DNA of 39,162 bases from Promethearchaeia archaeon (lineage in GTDB: Archaea > Asgardarchaeota > Lokiarchaeia > Sigyniarchaeales > SOKP01). The position numbers and the translations under genes are program-made. The stretch covers positions 1 through 39,162 of the forward strand of contig JAHQWP010000071.1 in NCBI GenBank assembly GCA_029856235.1, written 5' to 3'. Positions within the stretch are counted from its first letter, which is position 1, and the number at the start of each line of letters is the position of its first letter. Below are positions 1 through 8,968 of the stretch, one piece after another. The notes under the pieces were generated by a model. That model did not search any database and was not told where the DNA came from. It worked only from the letters and a program-made list of their open reading frames with translations.

Positions 1-8
1 GATTAAAA

Positions 9-1040
9 ATGAATTATTTACCAACTTCTTTGATTTTCATTGGTTATTCCGTTTTAACATTCATTTATGTAATAAAAAATAGAAACGAGAAAATCAAAAA
101 CCACTTATTCTTAAATGAGATATTGATAGCCATCTTATTTTTAGCAGCAGGATTTTTATTTCCTTTTATGCTTCAGTATCACTCGCCGTATTTGCCATTG
201 GAGTCATTAAATTTCTTATGGTTTTTAACTTCTTTAATATTTTTAATTGAAATAAGCGTATGGATTACCACTTTACTTTATAACACGATAATTTCTAAAA
301 AAAATCCCGAAATTATGGCCGAAAGGGACTATAATGATTATTGTACTAAGGTGAAGAATAGATGGGTTGATGATTTTAAGAGTGAATTTGGGAGGAAATT
401 CTTGCACTTATTTACTACCTTTATCATTCTTTTTTTTTGGTCGTTAGGAACTATTCTTGATAATTTAGGCATTTTAAACCAATGGAATTTAGATAATTAT
501 AGTTTTTCTCATTGGTTGATAATTACAATTGGATTAGGTTTTGTTATAATGTTCCAAGTTGCTGATCTTGCGCGCCTAAATAAATTCTATATGCTTCCAA
601 ACTGGGCTAAACGCTGGTTTTTATCTATGAGACCTGAGGAGTTAAACACTTTTGTAGCTTCAACACCTATGGTTTTATCTTTAATACCATTTATTTTTGC
701 GCCATTTCCAATTTTAGCTTCAGTCGCACTAATAACTACAGGAGCTGATGCCGTCGCTTGTTTAATAGGTAAAAAATACGGGACTCATAAACTTAAAAAA
801 GATTCTAACAAAACTATAGAAGGATTTATAACCGGAGGTATAAGTTCGTTTTTAATTGTATTAATATTATTAAATCTTTACCATGTATGGATGCCTATAA
901 GTTTTGTAAAAATTTTACTTATGGCTATAGTATCAACAATTTTATTTTTATTAGTCGATTTCTTTGGAAACCATGTTTCAGATAACATTTTAAATCCTAT
1001 TTTAACTGGTTTTGGTATGTGGTTAATCTTATTTTTATAA
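9..1040 (+). CDS. Dolichol/phytol kinase-like integral membrane protein
   Basis: A 343-residue polytopic membrane protein with about eight hydrophobic segments. Two motifs typical of the dolichol kinase/phytol kinase/DGK1 family (CTP-dependent lipid kinases related to CDP-diglyceride synthases) are visible: GRKFLHL near residues 128-134, and GADAVACLIGKKYG near 245-258 followed by K-T-I-E-G near 268-272. In this family the second block helps bind nucleotide and metal. The likely role is phosphorylation of a polyprenol or another isoprenoid alcohol at the cytoplasmic membrane, for glycan-lipid carriers or archaeal lipid salvage; the substrate cannot be read from the sequence. The ATG lies 8 bases from the window edge, so a longer N-terminus cannot be excluded, but the first residues already lead into a membrane segment. 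It converges with the MoaD-like gene downstream. Confidence 0.75.
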   Translation: MNYLPTSLIFIGYSVLTFIYVIKNRNEKIKNHLFLNEILIAILFLAAGFLFPFMLQYHSPYLPLESLNFLWFLTSLIFLIEISVWITTLLYNTIISKKNPEIMAERDYNDYCTKVKNRWVDDFKSEFGRKFLHLFTTFIILFFWSLGTILDNLGILNQWNLDNYSFSHWLIITIGLGFVIMFQVADLARLNKFYMLPNWAKRWFLSMRPEELNTFVASTPMVLSLIPFIFAPFPILASVALITTGADAVACLIGKKYGTHKLKKDSNKTIEGFITGGISSFLIVLILLNLYHVWMPISFVKILLMAIVSTILFLLVDFFGNHVSDNILNPILTGFGMWLILFL

Positions 1041-1054
1041 TTTATTCCTTTAGA

Positions 1055-1348
1055 CTATCCACCAAAATAAAGGTATAAAAGAGCAATGTCATCTCCATCT
1101 TTCAAAATTGTTTTTAAAAAATTTTCGTCCCTATAGCTTCTACCATTAATGATTATTGAAAGGAAGGAACTGAATTCGTCCTTGTTTTTTTTGTCCCAGA
1201 GTAATTCATAGAATTTATCACCAAAGTGCCCTTTAAAAAATTCTAACAATTTCTTAACTGTTAGTTCCTGATCGAATTTAATGATTTGGTTTGTATCTTT
1301 CGTAATTTCGTTAAAAGGAGGCTCAAATCTAAATTTTAAAGATATCAC
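1055..1348 (-). CDS. MoaD/ThiS-family ubiquitin-like protein with C-terminal Gly-Gly
   Basis: A 97-residue protein whose second half matches the beta-grasp MoaD/ThiS/SAMP pattern: a strand ending in IINGR near residues 66-70, an LKDGDDIALL-like strand, and a C-terminus of exactly F-G-G. In the family the terminal Gly-Gly is adenylated by an E1-like enzyme and then carries sulfur as a thiocarboxylate (molybdopterin, thiamine or tRNA thiolation) or is attached to lysines (archaeal SAMPs). It is about 10-15 residues longer than a typical MoaD, with a charged insert around residues 52-60. No E1-like or MoaE gene lies in the window, so sulfur carrier versus protein modifier is undecided. The gene converges with the kinase-like gene (14 bases between stops) and is divergent from thyA. 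Confidence 0.75.
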   Translation of the reverse strand: MISLKFRFEPPFNEITKDTNQIIKFDQELTVKKLLEFFKGHFGDKFYELLWDKKNKDEFSSFLSIIINGRSYRDENFLKTILKDGDDIALLYLYFGG

Positions 1349-1588
1349 TTTTGGCTTACTTCCATACTTTTAAGAACTGCTAAGAAGATTAAATAATTAC
1401 CAATATTAAATTTTGACGGTAATTATATATAAAAAATTGAATATTTAATTGTATAGACTCAATTACCACCCTTCAATTTAATTGAGGTTTTACCTAAAGC
1501 AATAAAATCGGTTTTGTTAAGGTTTTAACAATTAGATTCTAATATTATCAAAATAAGAATTTTAGTGATTATATAAAGGTTTAAGAAT

Positions 1589-2596
1589 ATGGCTCAAGTA
1601 ATATTTGTTTCTAAAAAAACAGTTCGGGACGCTTGGCTTTCAGCCGTAGCTCAAGTTTTATTCAATGGAGATGACATTAGAACAGAATACGATAAAGAGG
1701 AAGATCCTCTCTCCAAAGACGCAACTGTACTAATCGAAATAGAGAATCCAATGAGTGATCCTATTTCTAGGAAAGGTAAGGTTGTGAATATCAACTCAAA
1801 ATACGGAAATTCCTTCGAAGTGTATGGTTGTATGGCTGATACTTACTTGATAGGTTCTATACAAAGTGGTTATATTGAAGAGATCATGGAAGGCGCAAAC
1901 GATCATTATTTATGGGAGTCTGAAACGAGCTTTCCGTATTCATATCACGATAGAATTTTCAGCTATACCCCTTATTCCTTAGAGGACTCTATTCATGTCA
2001 ATTATGACTTAGAATTCGTTGATAATAACTTCGTAAAAGAGCATAAAAAACTATTGAAAGCGGGGAAGATTGATACTTCGGAGGATGTTATAACTTGGAA
2101 ATTAAAGCATTTAGTAGATTTTAATCTAAATAAAAAAATATCAAATCAGGTAGGAATTAAAAAAATACCAATTGAAGTAATAAAGTTCCCAAAAATAGAT
2201 CAAATAGAATACATAATTAGAAAGCTAAAAGAAAAACCTTATTCACGTAGAGCACAAGCAATAACTTGGCGTCCTCTTGTCGATCCTTTTCACATCGATC
2301 CTCCTTGTCTTCAGAGGATTTATATGCGAGTAAAAGACGATAAATTAATTATGCAGACAACCTGGAGGAGTAGAGATTTATTTAGAGCATGGGAAGCAAA
2401 TGTTAATGGAATGATTCGTATCCAAAAGTACGTTGCCGATCAACTTGGGCTGGAAATGGGACACTACTTAGATTTTAGTAATTCTTTGCACATTTACGGT
2501 AATACCATATCTGAAGTTAAAGACATGTTTAACAGAATGATAACGAGAGGAGAAGAGTTTCCTGATGAAGTACTTGAGTTATTAGAACAAAAATAA
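1589..2596 (+). CDS. thyA: Thymidylate synthase, ThyA superfamily (archaeal type)
   Basis: A 335-residue protein with the thymidylate synthase signature: the paired arginines of S-R-R near residues 219-221 (phosphate grip), the catalytic cysteine in DPPCLQ (Cys240), the R-S-R-D phosphate/nucleobase loop at 260-263, and H-I-Y-G at 301-304. It would methylate dUMP to dTMP with a one-carbon-loaded pterin in the cytosol. The ordinary bacterial G-[LV]-P-F-N segment after R-S-x-D reads F-R-A-W-E-A-N-V-N, so this is an archaeal-like or otherwise divergent branch. A related pyrimidine hydroxymethylase is a less likely alternative. An AAAGGT stretch 8-10 bases before the ATG can serve as ribosome binding site. 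A short, diverged copy of its last 14 codons lies at 8969-9013. Confidence 0.88.
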   Translation: MAQVIFVSKKTVRDAWLSAVAQVLFNGDDIRTEYDKEEDPLSKDATVLIEIENPMSDPISRKGKVVNINSKYGNSFEVYGCMADTYLIGSIQSGYIEEIMEGANDHYLWESETSFPYSYHDRIFSYTPYSLEDSIHVNYDLEFVDNNFVKEHKKLLKAGKIDTSEDVITWKLKHLVDFNLNKKISNQVGIKKIPIEVIKFPKIDQIEYIIRKLKEKPYSRRAQAITWRPLVDPFHIDPPCLQRIYMRVKDDKLIMQTTWRSRDLFRAWEANVNGMIRIQKYVADQLGLEMGHYLDFSNSLHIYGNTISEVKDMFNRMITRGEEFPDEVLELLEQK

Positions 2597-2783
2597 ATAG
2601 TTATTGAATTTAAGTTGCAACTTTTTGAACTTTTTTCTGCAACTCTCCAAAAGAAAAGAGTTTAATTTTATTTTAATTGAATTATATATTTTATTTACTA
2701 GAATCTCTCATTTAATTCCATTTTTCACGAAATTAAGTTCAAATCTCGATTCAAAATGAAAAGTTTATTAATTTTCAAAAAAT

Positions 2784-3470
2784 TATTTATTATCTTTAAT
2801 AAAATCGAGAAGATTCATATATTTATCTCTATTTCTTATTGAATCCCTTTTTCTATAATAAATCTCTGGACTTAGATTAGTATTACGTGCCCAGTTAAGC
2901 AAAAGTTTAATATATTAATCAGAAGTTGATTCTTTCCATGTTATCCCTAGTTTTAATTGTAATTTCTTACTAATTTCAGATTTTTCAAGCTTAATTAATT
3001 CATTTTCTGAAATTATGTCAACAAAAGTCTTAAATGAGTTCATTTCTAATGCACTTTTTTTAAACATCTCCGAAAAAATCGCATTATCCTCATTATACTT
3101 AATTAATTTATCTAAAACTTTAATAGAATGTGTTTTTAATTCAATGAATTCAAAATCAAAATAAACATATTACATTAAATCCTGAGAACTCCGAGGCTTT
3201 GAATGAAAAATAGGACGTTATTAGACAATATTGATTGTCAAAAGAAGCCAACCCTTTTAGTAAATCTATAATTAGCACCACTAAATTATTCAATTCTTTC
3301 TTTAATTCTCCTTCTAACTTTTTATATACAGGCATTATCCTATGTTTTAATCTTAAATCACTATTATATTAATCTACAATGTTTTTTAAATTATCATATC
3401 TTAAACCTAGGTCATTCTCAAGTGTATCCCTTACCCAAGAGGGGAGATCCACTGGTTTATATGTCTTTTC
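2784..3470 (-). pseudogene. Decayed protein gene with stops and a frameshift, family unknown
   Basis: No intact gene fills the roughly 950 bases between thyA and the GH130 gene, but minus-strand translation gives long protein-like stretches with clear breaks. One segment (about 3470 down to 3175) begins TYKPVDLPSWVRDTLEN, has an in-frame stop near 3370, and later reads RIMPVYKKLEGELKKELNN. After a frameshift near 3170 the protein continues from YFDFEFIELKTHSIKVLDKL to LGITWKESTSD. It then meets TAA at 2915-2917 and reads on in the same frame as YIKLLLNWARNTNLSPEIYY until a stop at 2784-2786. The composition is helical and charged, and the last part resembles a small helix-turn-helix-like tail. 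I do not recognise the family. At least two stops and one frameshift make it a dead gene. Confidence 0.6.
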
Positions 3471-3551
3471 CGTCTATATTTTTTTGGTCGAAAAAATAGC
3501 TGGTATACAAAAACTAATAAAACTTAATAACTTTAAATATATCAATTACTT

Positions 3552-4781
3552 ATGGTAGTGATTAAAAGAGAGGGGGTTTTACTTGAAGCGACTGATTTAG
3601 AATTTGAAAATCAAGCAGTTTTAAATCCTACGATATACCAAGAAGATAATACCCTTCATATGTTCTACCGTGCAGTAAGAAAAGGGAATTATTCAAGTAT
3701 TGGACATATTAAATTAGAGGGTCCTTTAAATATTATTGAAAAAAAAGAAGAACCTATTATTTTTCCCGAATATGATTATGAAATCCACGGTGTAGAAGAT
3801 CCTCGGATTGTTTCACTAGATGGGATTTTTTATCTTTTTTATACAGCATATGATGGAAAAAATGCAAGAGTTGCATTCGCAACAAGTAAAGATTTGATTA
3901 ATTGGGAGAAACATGGGTTAATTACTCCTTCAATAAGTTATGAAGATGCAAAAAATTTATTCAAGCAATCACATTTGAAACATAAATATTTTCACTTCGT
4001 ATCATATATTAAAGATATTACCGCTCCAGACGTTCTTTTATGGGAAAAAGATTGTTATTTATTCCCTGAAAAATATAACAACAACTTTGTTTTTATGCAT
4101 AGGATCTTACCAGATATTCAATTAATTGATTTCAAGGACTTCAATCAAATAAAGAATCTAAAGTATTGGGAAGAATATTTAAAAAAATTAGACCAACATG
4201 TCTTGATGGAGCCAGAGTTTAGTTACGAGTCTCACCATATAGGTGGTGGAGCACCTCTAATCAATACACCATTAGGTTGGCTCTTAATCTATCACGCAGT
4301 TGAGGATACTAATGCAGGTCAAATCTATCACGCCTCTGCGGCCTTACTTGAAAAAGAACCTCCCTTTAGAGTTATTGGTCGGTTGAAGAAACCACTTTTT
4401 TCTCCAAAGGAGGATTACGAGAAAATGGGCGATGTTTGGAATGTTGTTTTTCCTACAGGCACTGCTATTTTCAAGAATAGATTGTATATCTATTATGGAG
4501 CAGCCGATAAGCGGATAGCTGTAGTATCACTTAATCTTACTGCGTTATTAAAAGAATTAATAAAATCCCAATCCAATTTCGATGTGGATATAGGATTCCT
4601 TGCTGGAGAAATCTTTAAAAAAGCTTCTAGGAAAGAAATTAATTTAGAGCAGCTAAAGAAAAAGTATGCAGATAGACTAGATTTATTGCTAATGGCAATA
4701 GGCTGGTTAGCGAGGGAAGAAAAGGTTATTTTTAGACGGGAAAATGGTAAATTAAAAATATGGACCGGAGATATTAAGTAA
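3552..4781 (+). CDS. GH130-family glycoside phosphorylase with C-terminal winged-helix domain
   Basis: Residues 1 to about 335 form a five-bladed beta-propeller of the GH130 type (inverting phosphorylases and hydrolases of beta-mannosides). GVEDPRI at 80-86 carries the family's acid Asp83, and GGGAP (231-235) and YYGAADKR (314-321) are further family blocks. The expected reaction is reversible phosphorolysis of a beta-linked mannosyl oligosaccharide to mannose-1-phosphate; the linkage cannot be read from the sequence. From about 340 to 409 there is an added module: the pattern IGFLAGEIF ... LLLMAIGWLAREEKVIFRR matches small archaeal/bacterial winged-helix proteins of the DUF2582 type. Such a fusion is not part of an ordinary GH130 enzyme. 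It lies upstream of two GT4 genes on the same strand, which suggests synthesis or turnover of one mannan-like glycan. Confidence 0.82.
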   Translation: MVVIKREGVLLEATDLEFENQAVLNPTIYQEDNTLHMFYRAVRKGNYSSIGHIKLEGPLNIIEKKEEPIIFPEYDYEIHGVEDPRIVSLDGIFYLFYTAYDGKNARVAFATSKDLINWEKHGLITPSISYEDAKNLFKQSHLKHKYFHFVSYIKDITAPDVLLWEKDCYLFPEKYNNNFVFMHRILPDIQLIDFKDFNQIKNLKYWEEYLKKLDQHVLMEPEFSYESHHIGGGAPLINTPLGWLLIYHAVEDTNAGQIYHASAALLEKEPPFRVIGRLKKPLFSPKEDYEKMGDVWNVVFPTGTAIFKNRLYIYYGAADKRIAVVSLNLTALLKELIKSQSNFDVDIGFLAGEIFKKASRKEINLEQLKKKYADRLDLLLMAIGWLAREEKVIFRRENGKLKIWTGDIK

Positions 4782-4943
4782 TTAGTATTTAGTTTCTTAC
4801 TTAGACCTCGAGAAGGACCTCCTAAGTCATAAAATCATCCTTATATAATAATAATAATAATAACCCAAGAATTTATTTTTGATTGTAATCTTAAATTTCT
4901 ATCTTGTCGAAATAAAAAAAATATTGAGAGTTTCTTTAAAAAT

Positions 4944-7229
4944 ATGAGAAGATATCCAAATCTGAAGACTATTGCGTTCATCGGCAATTATCTGCCAAGG
5001 AAATGTGGTATTGCCACATTTACAAATGATTTATTACAAGCAGTTTCTAAAGAAGGAGATCAAATCGATTGTTGGGCAATCGCAATGAATGATATACCTC
5101 AAGGTTATCCTTATCCAAAACAAGTTCGTTTTGAATTGAATGTAAATTCTATAGCAGGTTATCAATTAGCTGCAGAATTTCTTAATGTAAATAAGGTTGA
5201 TGTTGTTTCACTTCAGCACGAATACGGAATATATGGAGGAGATCATGGTAATCTTATTTTAAGTTTAATTCGAAATCTAAGAATGCCTGTTATTACTACT
5301 TTACATAGTATTTTACCAAATCCGAACGCAACACAAAAAAAAATAATAAATTCCATTTCCGAAATATCTGATAAAATAGTTGTCATGAGCCAAAAAGCAG
5401 TATTATTTCTAAAAGATATTTATAAAGTTCCCCAAGAAAAAATCTCTTTAATCCATCACGGGATTCCTGATTTACCATTCATAGATCCTAATTTTTTCAA
5501 GGATCAGTTTGGAGTAGAAGGAAAAAAAGTGATTTTATCATTTGGTCTTATTAATCCAGGCAAAGGAATAGAAGTAATGATCGATGCTTTACCTACTATC
5601 ATTCGAGAACATCCTAATGTTGTTTATATTATATTAGGTGAGACTCATCCAAATATAAAAAAAGAATATGGTGAAGCTTATCGTCATTCTCTTCAAAGAA
5701 GAGCTAGAGAGCTTGATATCGAAGACCATCTCATATTTCATAATAGGTTTGTTGATATAGATGAATTGTGTGAATTTTTAGGAGTTGCCGATATATATAT
5801 TACACCCTATTTAAATAAGGAACAAATTACCTCTGGAACTTTAGCTTATGCTCTTGGTGCTGGTAAAGCCATAATATCGACGCCTTATTGGTATGCTGAG
5901 GAGATTTTAGCTGATGGAAGGGGATTTATCGTTCCATTCAATGATTCCAATTCTATAGCAAAAAAAATTATTTACTTATTAGATAATGAAGTAGAAGGAC
6001 ATAACATGCGTAAACAAGCATATGTATTCTCCAGAAAAATGATTTGGAAGGAAGTTGCTAGAAATTACTTAGAAATATTTGATGATCTCGTACAAAAGAG
6101 ATCATACCATCCAAAATCTTCATCACAGAGAAAATCTCTGAGATCTACTCCATTTGAGATGCCTGATCCAAAATTTGATCACTTATATCGTCTGAGCGAT
6201 GATGTAGGTATTCTGCAACATGCTAACTATATAATACCAAATCGAAATCATGGATATTGCACTGATGATAACGCGAGGGCAATAATTACTGTTTTACTTG
6301 CACAAAATCTATCATCCGAGGAAAAATTTATAAATAATTATGGATATCGATATTTGAGTTTTATTTTACACGCCTTCAATGAAAACAATAACAGATTTCG
6401 AAATTTTATGAGTTATGATCGGAAATGGATGGAAGAGATGGGATCTGAAGATAGTAATGGGCGTGCAATCTGGAGTTTAGGTTTCACTATTGGGATATCA
6501 AATATTAAAGAATATGAAAATGTACCATTGATAATATTTGAAAAAGCGGTAGAAACTTTATCCACGTTTACTTCTCCTCGTGCCTTAGCTTTTGGTTTAA
6601 TAGGAATTCATGCCTATTTATCAAGATTTAGTGGTGATCGCAAAATGAAACGACATAGAAAGGAGATAGCAAATAAATTATTTGAGATGTATTGTCAAAA
6701 CGCTCAAGATGATTGGCCTTGGATTGAAAATATTGTTGCTTATGATAATGGGAAAATTCCACAAGCTTTATTGATGTCTGGACAATGGTTACAGCGAAGA
6801 GATATGGTTGAAGCTGGATTGCAGTCATTAGAATGGTTATTAAAAATTCAAACAAATGAAAAAGGATACCTCACTCCTATTGGCAATAATGGATGGTATC
6901 CTAAAGGTGGTGAGATTGCACGATTTGATCAACAACCCCTTGAAGCCCAGAGCATCCTTGAAGCATGTATTGAAGCTTTTAAAGTCACTCAAGATAATAA
7001 ATGGATTAATGAAGCACGTCGCTGTTTAGAATGGTTCTTAGGACGTAATGATTTGAACCTTGCAATTTATGATTATAAAACTGGAGGATGCAGTGATGGG
7101 TTATCAGCCACAGGAAAAGGTAGAAATCAAGGAGCAGAATCCACCTTAGCTTGGTTACTCTCGCTGTTAAATATGTATCACCTAGACACCCTACTTGAAA
7201 TTGATATAATAACAAAGGAGGATGAATGA
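4944..7229 (+). CDS. GT4 glycosyltransferase fused to an alpha-helical toroid-like domain
   Basis: A 761-residue two-domain protein. Residues 1 to about 385 are a GT-B fold of family GT4: N-terminal YLPRKCGIATFTNDLL, then FGLINPGKG (200-208) at the start of the nucleotide-sugar domain and EQITSGTLAYALGAGK from residue 293. In that last motif the second glutamate of the usual E-x7-E pair is an alanine (position 301). Residues about 400-761 form a helical domain with HGYCTDDNARA (436-446) and repeated short helices, like the alpha/alpha toroids of glycosidases. This two-domain type is found in prokaryotic clusters together with GH130 and a second GT4, as here. It probably acts in the cytosol on a sugar nucleotide such as GDP-mannose; donor and acceptor are inferred. 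The ATG follows a long AT-rich leader containing a run of ATA repeats. Confidence 0.8.
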   Translation: MRRYPNLKTIAFIGNYLPRKCGIATFTNDLLQAVSKEGDQIDCWAIAMNDIPQGYPYPKQVRFELNVNSIAGYQLAAEFLNVNKVDVVSLQHEYGIYGGDHGNLILSLIRNLRMPVITTLHSILPNPNATQKKIINSISEISDKIVVMSQKAVLFLKDIYKVPQEKISLIHHGIPDLPFIDPNFFKDQFGVEGKKVILSFGLINPGKGIEVMIDALPTIIREHPNVVYIILGETHPNIKKEYGEAYRHSLQRRARELDIEDHLIFHNRFVDIDELCEFLGVADIYITPYLNKEQITSGTLAYALGAGKAIISTPYWYAEEILADGRGFIVPFNDSNSIAKKIIYLLDNEVEGHNMRKQAYVFSRKMIWKEVARNYLEIFDDLVQKRSYHPKSSSQRKSLRSTPFEMPDPKFDHLYRLSDDVGILQHANYIIPNRNHGYCTDDNARAIITVLLAQNLSSEEKFINNYGYRYLSFILHAFNENNNRFRNFMSYDRKWMEEMGSEDSNGRAIWSLGFTIGISNIKEYENVPLIIFEKAVETLSTFTSPRALAFGLIGIHAYLSRFSGDRKMKRHRKEIANKLFEMYCQNAQDDWPWIENIVAYDNGKIPQALLMSGQWLQRRDMVEAGLQSLEWLLKIQTNEKGYLTPIGNNGWYPKGGEIARFDQQPLEAQSILEACIEAFKVTQDNKWINEARRCLEWFLGRNDLNLAIYDYKTGGCSDGLSATGKGRNQGAESTLAWLLSLLNMYHLDTLLEIDIITKEDE

Positions 7230-7306
7230 TATATCAATTTTAAAAATGAGAGATTTATAATTGAAAATTCGATTAAGGATCATAATTCTCTGGGAGGGGG
7301 TAAAAA

Positions 7307-8317
7307 ATGCACATAGCAATGCTTTCCCCCATTGCGTGGCGTACACCTCCACATCATTATGGTCCTTGGGAATCTGTTGTCTCATTATTGACTGAAGGGC
7401 TTGTTGAAAGAGGGATTGAAGTAACACTTTTTGCGACTAAAGACTCGGAAACTAAAGCTCGTCTAGTTGGAGTGTGTCCTCAAGGGTATGAAGAAGATAA
7501 AGAATTGATACCAAAAGTATGGGAATGTTTACATATCTCAGAAGTATTTGAAAGAGGTGATGAGTTTGATATTATTCACAATAACTTTGATTATCTTCCC
7601 TTAACTTACTCGAAGATGACGAAAACTCCGGTATTAACAACAATTCATGGATTTTCTTCCCCAAAAATCTTACCTGTATATAAAAAGTATAATAAAAATT
7701 GTTATTATGTATCTATTAGTGAGGCAGATCGTAGTCATGAACTTGAATATATTGCTACCGTTCATCATGGAATCGATCTTAATCAGTTCACATTTATGGA
7801 AAAAATCGGTAAATATCTATTATTTTTTGGAAGGGTTCATAACGATAAAGGAGCTAGAGAGGCAATTGAAATATCACTCAAATCCGGAATGAGATTAATA
7901 ATGGCAGGAATTATACAAGATGAAAAATATTATGAACAAGAAATTAAACCCCATTTAAATAGTAATAAAATCGATTATATAGGAAGTGTTAGTCCTGAAC
8001 AAAGGAATAAATTATTAGGGGAAGCTTATGCATTACTTCATCCGGTTAATTTTAACGAACCGTTTGGATTGTCTGTTGTAGAAGCAATGGCTTGTGGTAC
8101 TCCAGTAATAGCATTTAAAAGGGGAAGTATGGCCGAAGTCATACATAATACAAAAACAGGATTTTTAGTAAAGTCAATTGAAGAAGCTGTCAATGTTTTG
8201 GACTACATTAAAGACATTAATAGGTTACATTGCCGTAAATGGGTTGAAGAAAAATTTTCTGTCGATAGGATGGTTGACGATTATATCAATGTATATAAAA
8301 AAATCTTATCTAAATAA
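7307..8317 (+). CDS. GT4-family glycosyltransferase
   Basis: A 336-residue GT-B glycosyltransferase of family GT4. The N-terminus IAMLSPIAWRTPPHHYGPWE is typical of this subgroup. GRVHNDKG (175-182) opens the donor domain, and EPFGLSVVE (251-259) is the intact E-x7-E motif that holds the donor sugar nucleotide, followed by AMACGTPVIAF. A strong purine-rich ribosome binding site (GGGAGGGGG, about 7291-7299) lies 8 bases before the ATG, which fixes this start. It is 77 bases downstream of the two-domain GT4 gene on the same strand, so both are probably co-transcribed with the GH130 gene and act on the same glycan. It has no membrane segment. Confidence 0.85.
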   Translation: MHIAMLSPIAWRTPPHHYGPWESVVSLLTEGLVERGIEVTLFATKDSETKARLVGVCPQGYEEDKELIPKVWECLHISEVFERGDEFDIIHNNFDYLPLTYSKMTKTPVLTTIHGFSSPKILPVYKKYNKNCYYVSISEADRSHELEYIATVHHGIDLNQFTFMEKIGKYLLFFGRVHNDKGAREAIEISLKSGMRLIMAGIIQDEKYYEQEIKPHLNSNKIDYIGSVSPEQRNKLLGEAYALLHPVNFNEPFGLSVVEAMACGTPVIAFKRGSMAEVIHNTKTGFLVKSIEEAVNVLDYIKDINRLHCRKWVEEKFSVDRMVDDYINVYKKILSK

Positions 8318-8470
8318 CTAATTTATGCAGTAAAGATCATCCATAAAACTATCTTCTCTCTTTTAAATTATTGAATTTTAAATTTGGAAGTATTTAATTG
8401 AATAATAAGAGTAATATTTATCATACCTTTCTTAATATTCTTTGATCCAAGTCATCATCAAAGTAATTAA

Positions 8471-8636
8471 TTACATCCTGATTCAATACGAGCTTTAAAT
8501 GAACTTAACTCATTAAATCTAAAAAAAATTTGATATCATCATTTCCAGAGATATTGTCTGAATTATTAAAACTAAGAATACTAGATTTAAGCTATAATAA
8601 TTTAACTTCACTTCCAGAATCATATAAAGAAGATTT
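8471..8636 (+). pseudogene. Leucine-rich-repeat gene remnant
   Basis: A fragment that reads as about two leucine-rich repeats: DSIRALNELNSLNL, then a break, then LISSFPEILSELLKLRILDL and SYNNLTSLPES. The break is at an eight-A run (8521-8528): one further A would join the two parts in frame, so this is a one-base deletion. There is a stop just upstream and no LRR continuation past about 8636. It is the remains of a protein-binding LRR protein, a family abundant in Asgard genomes often together with Ras-like GTPases, though no GTPase piece is visible here. Confidence 0.6.
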
Positions 8637-8641
8637 AGATT

Positions 8642-8943
8642 CTACTCCTCTAAAGAAGTCAAGAATGTTTTTGAAAGAATTTTTATTCTTAGCAAAATTT
8701 TTCCTTGATATTCATTTGCTTCAATGCGAGGATCTTTCTCTAAGTAATTCCAACATTTAATCTAAATATCTCGTTTAAGCTTATCTAATGTTATGGATTT
8801 TTTAGAAAGATAGCTATTTAATCCAACTATCTTACTAATTCCCTTTTTTTTTCATCAGCACCAAGAAAAATATATTCACCTTTACCGTTCTCAAAAGCGT
8901 TGATTTGTCCATATATATCATTTCTATGATTTGATTTGTATAG
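8642..8943 (-). pseudogene. Decayed minus-strand gene of unknown family
   Basis: Minus-strand translation gives LYKSNHRNDIYGQINAFENG then KGEYIFLGADEKK. A frame change at the T-run 8844-8852 follows, then KIVGLNSYLSKKSITLDKLK, an in-frame TAG at 8762-8764, and KDPRIEANEYQGKILLRIKI, ending at a TAG at 8642-8644. Coding character is clear but the frame is broken at least twice. I do not recognise the family. It sits between the LRR remnant and the thyA tail remnant, so this interval collects dead sequence. Confidence 0.5.
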
Positions 8944-8968
8944 TTGCAAAAAAAAGTTCAGTAACTAA

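Noticed and set aside
8530-8760. A 76-codon plus-strand frame containing the LRR piece.
   Set aside because: It starts at an unlikely TTG inside a frameshifted remnant, and its second half is the antisense of another remnant.
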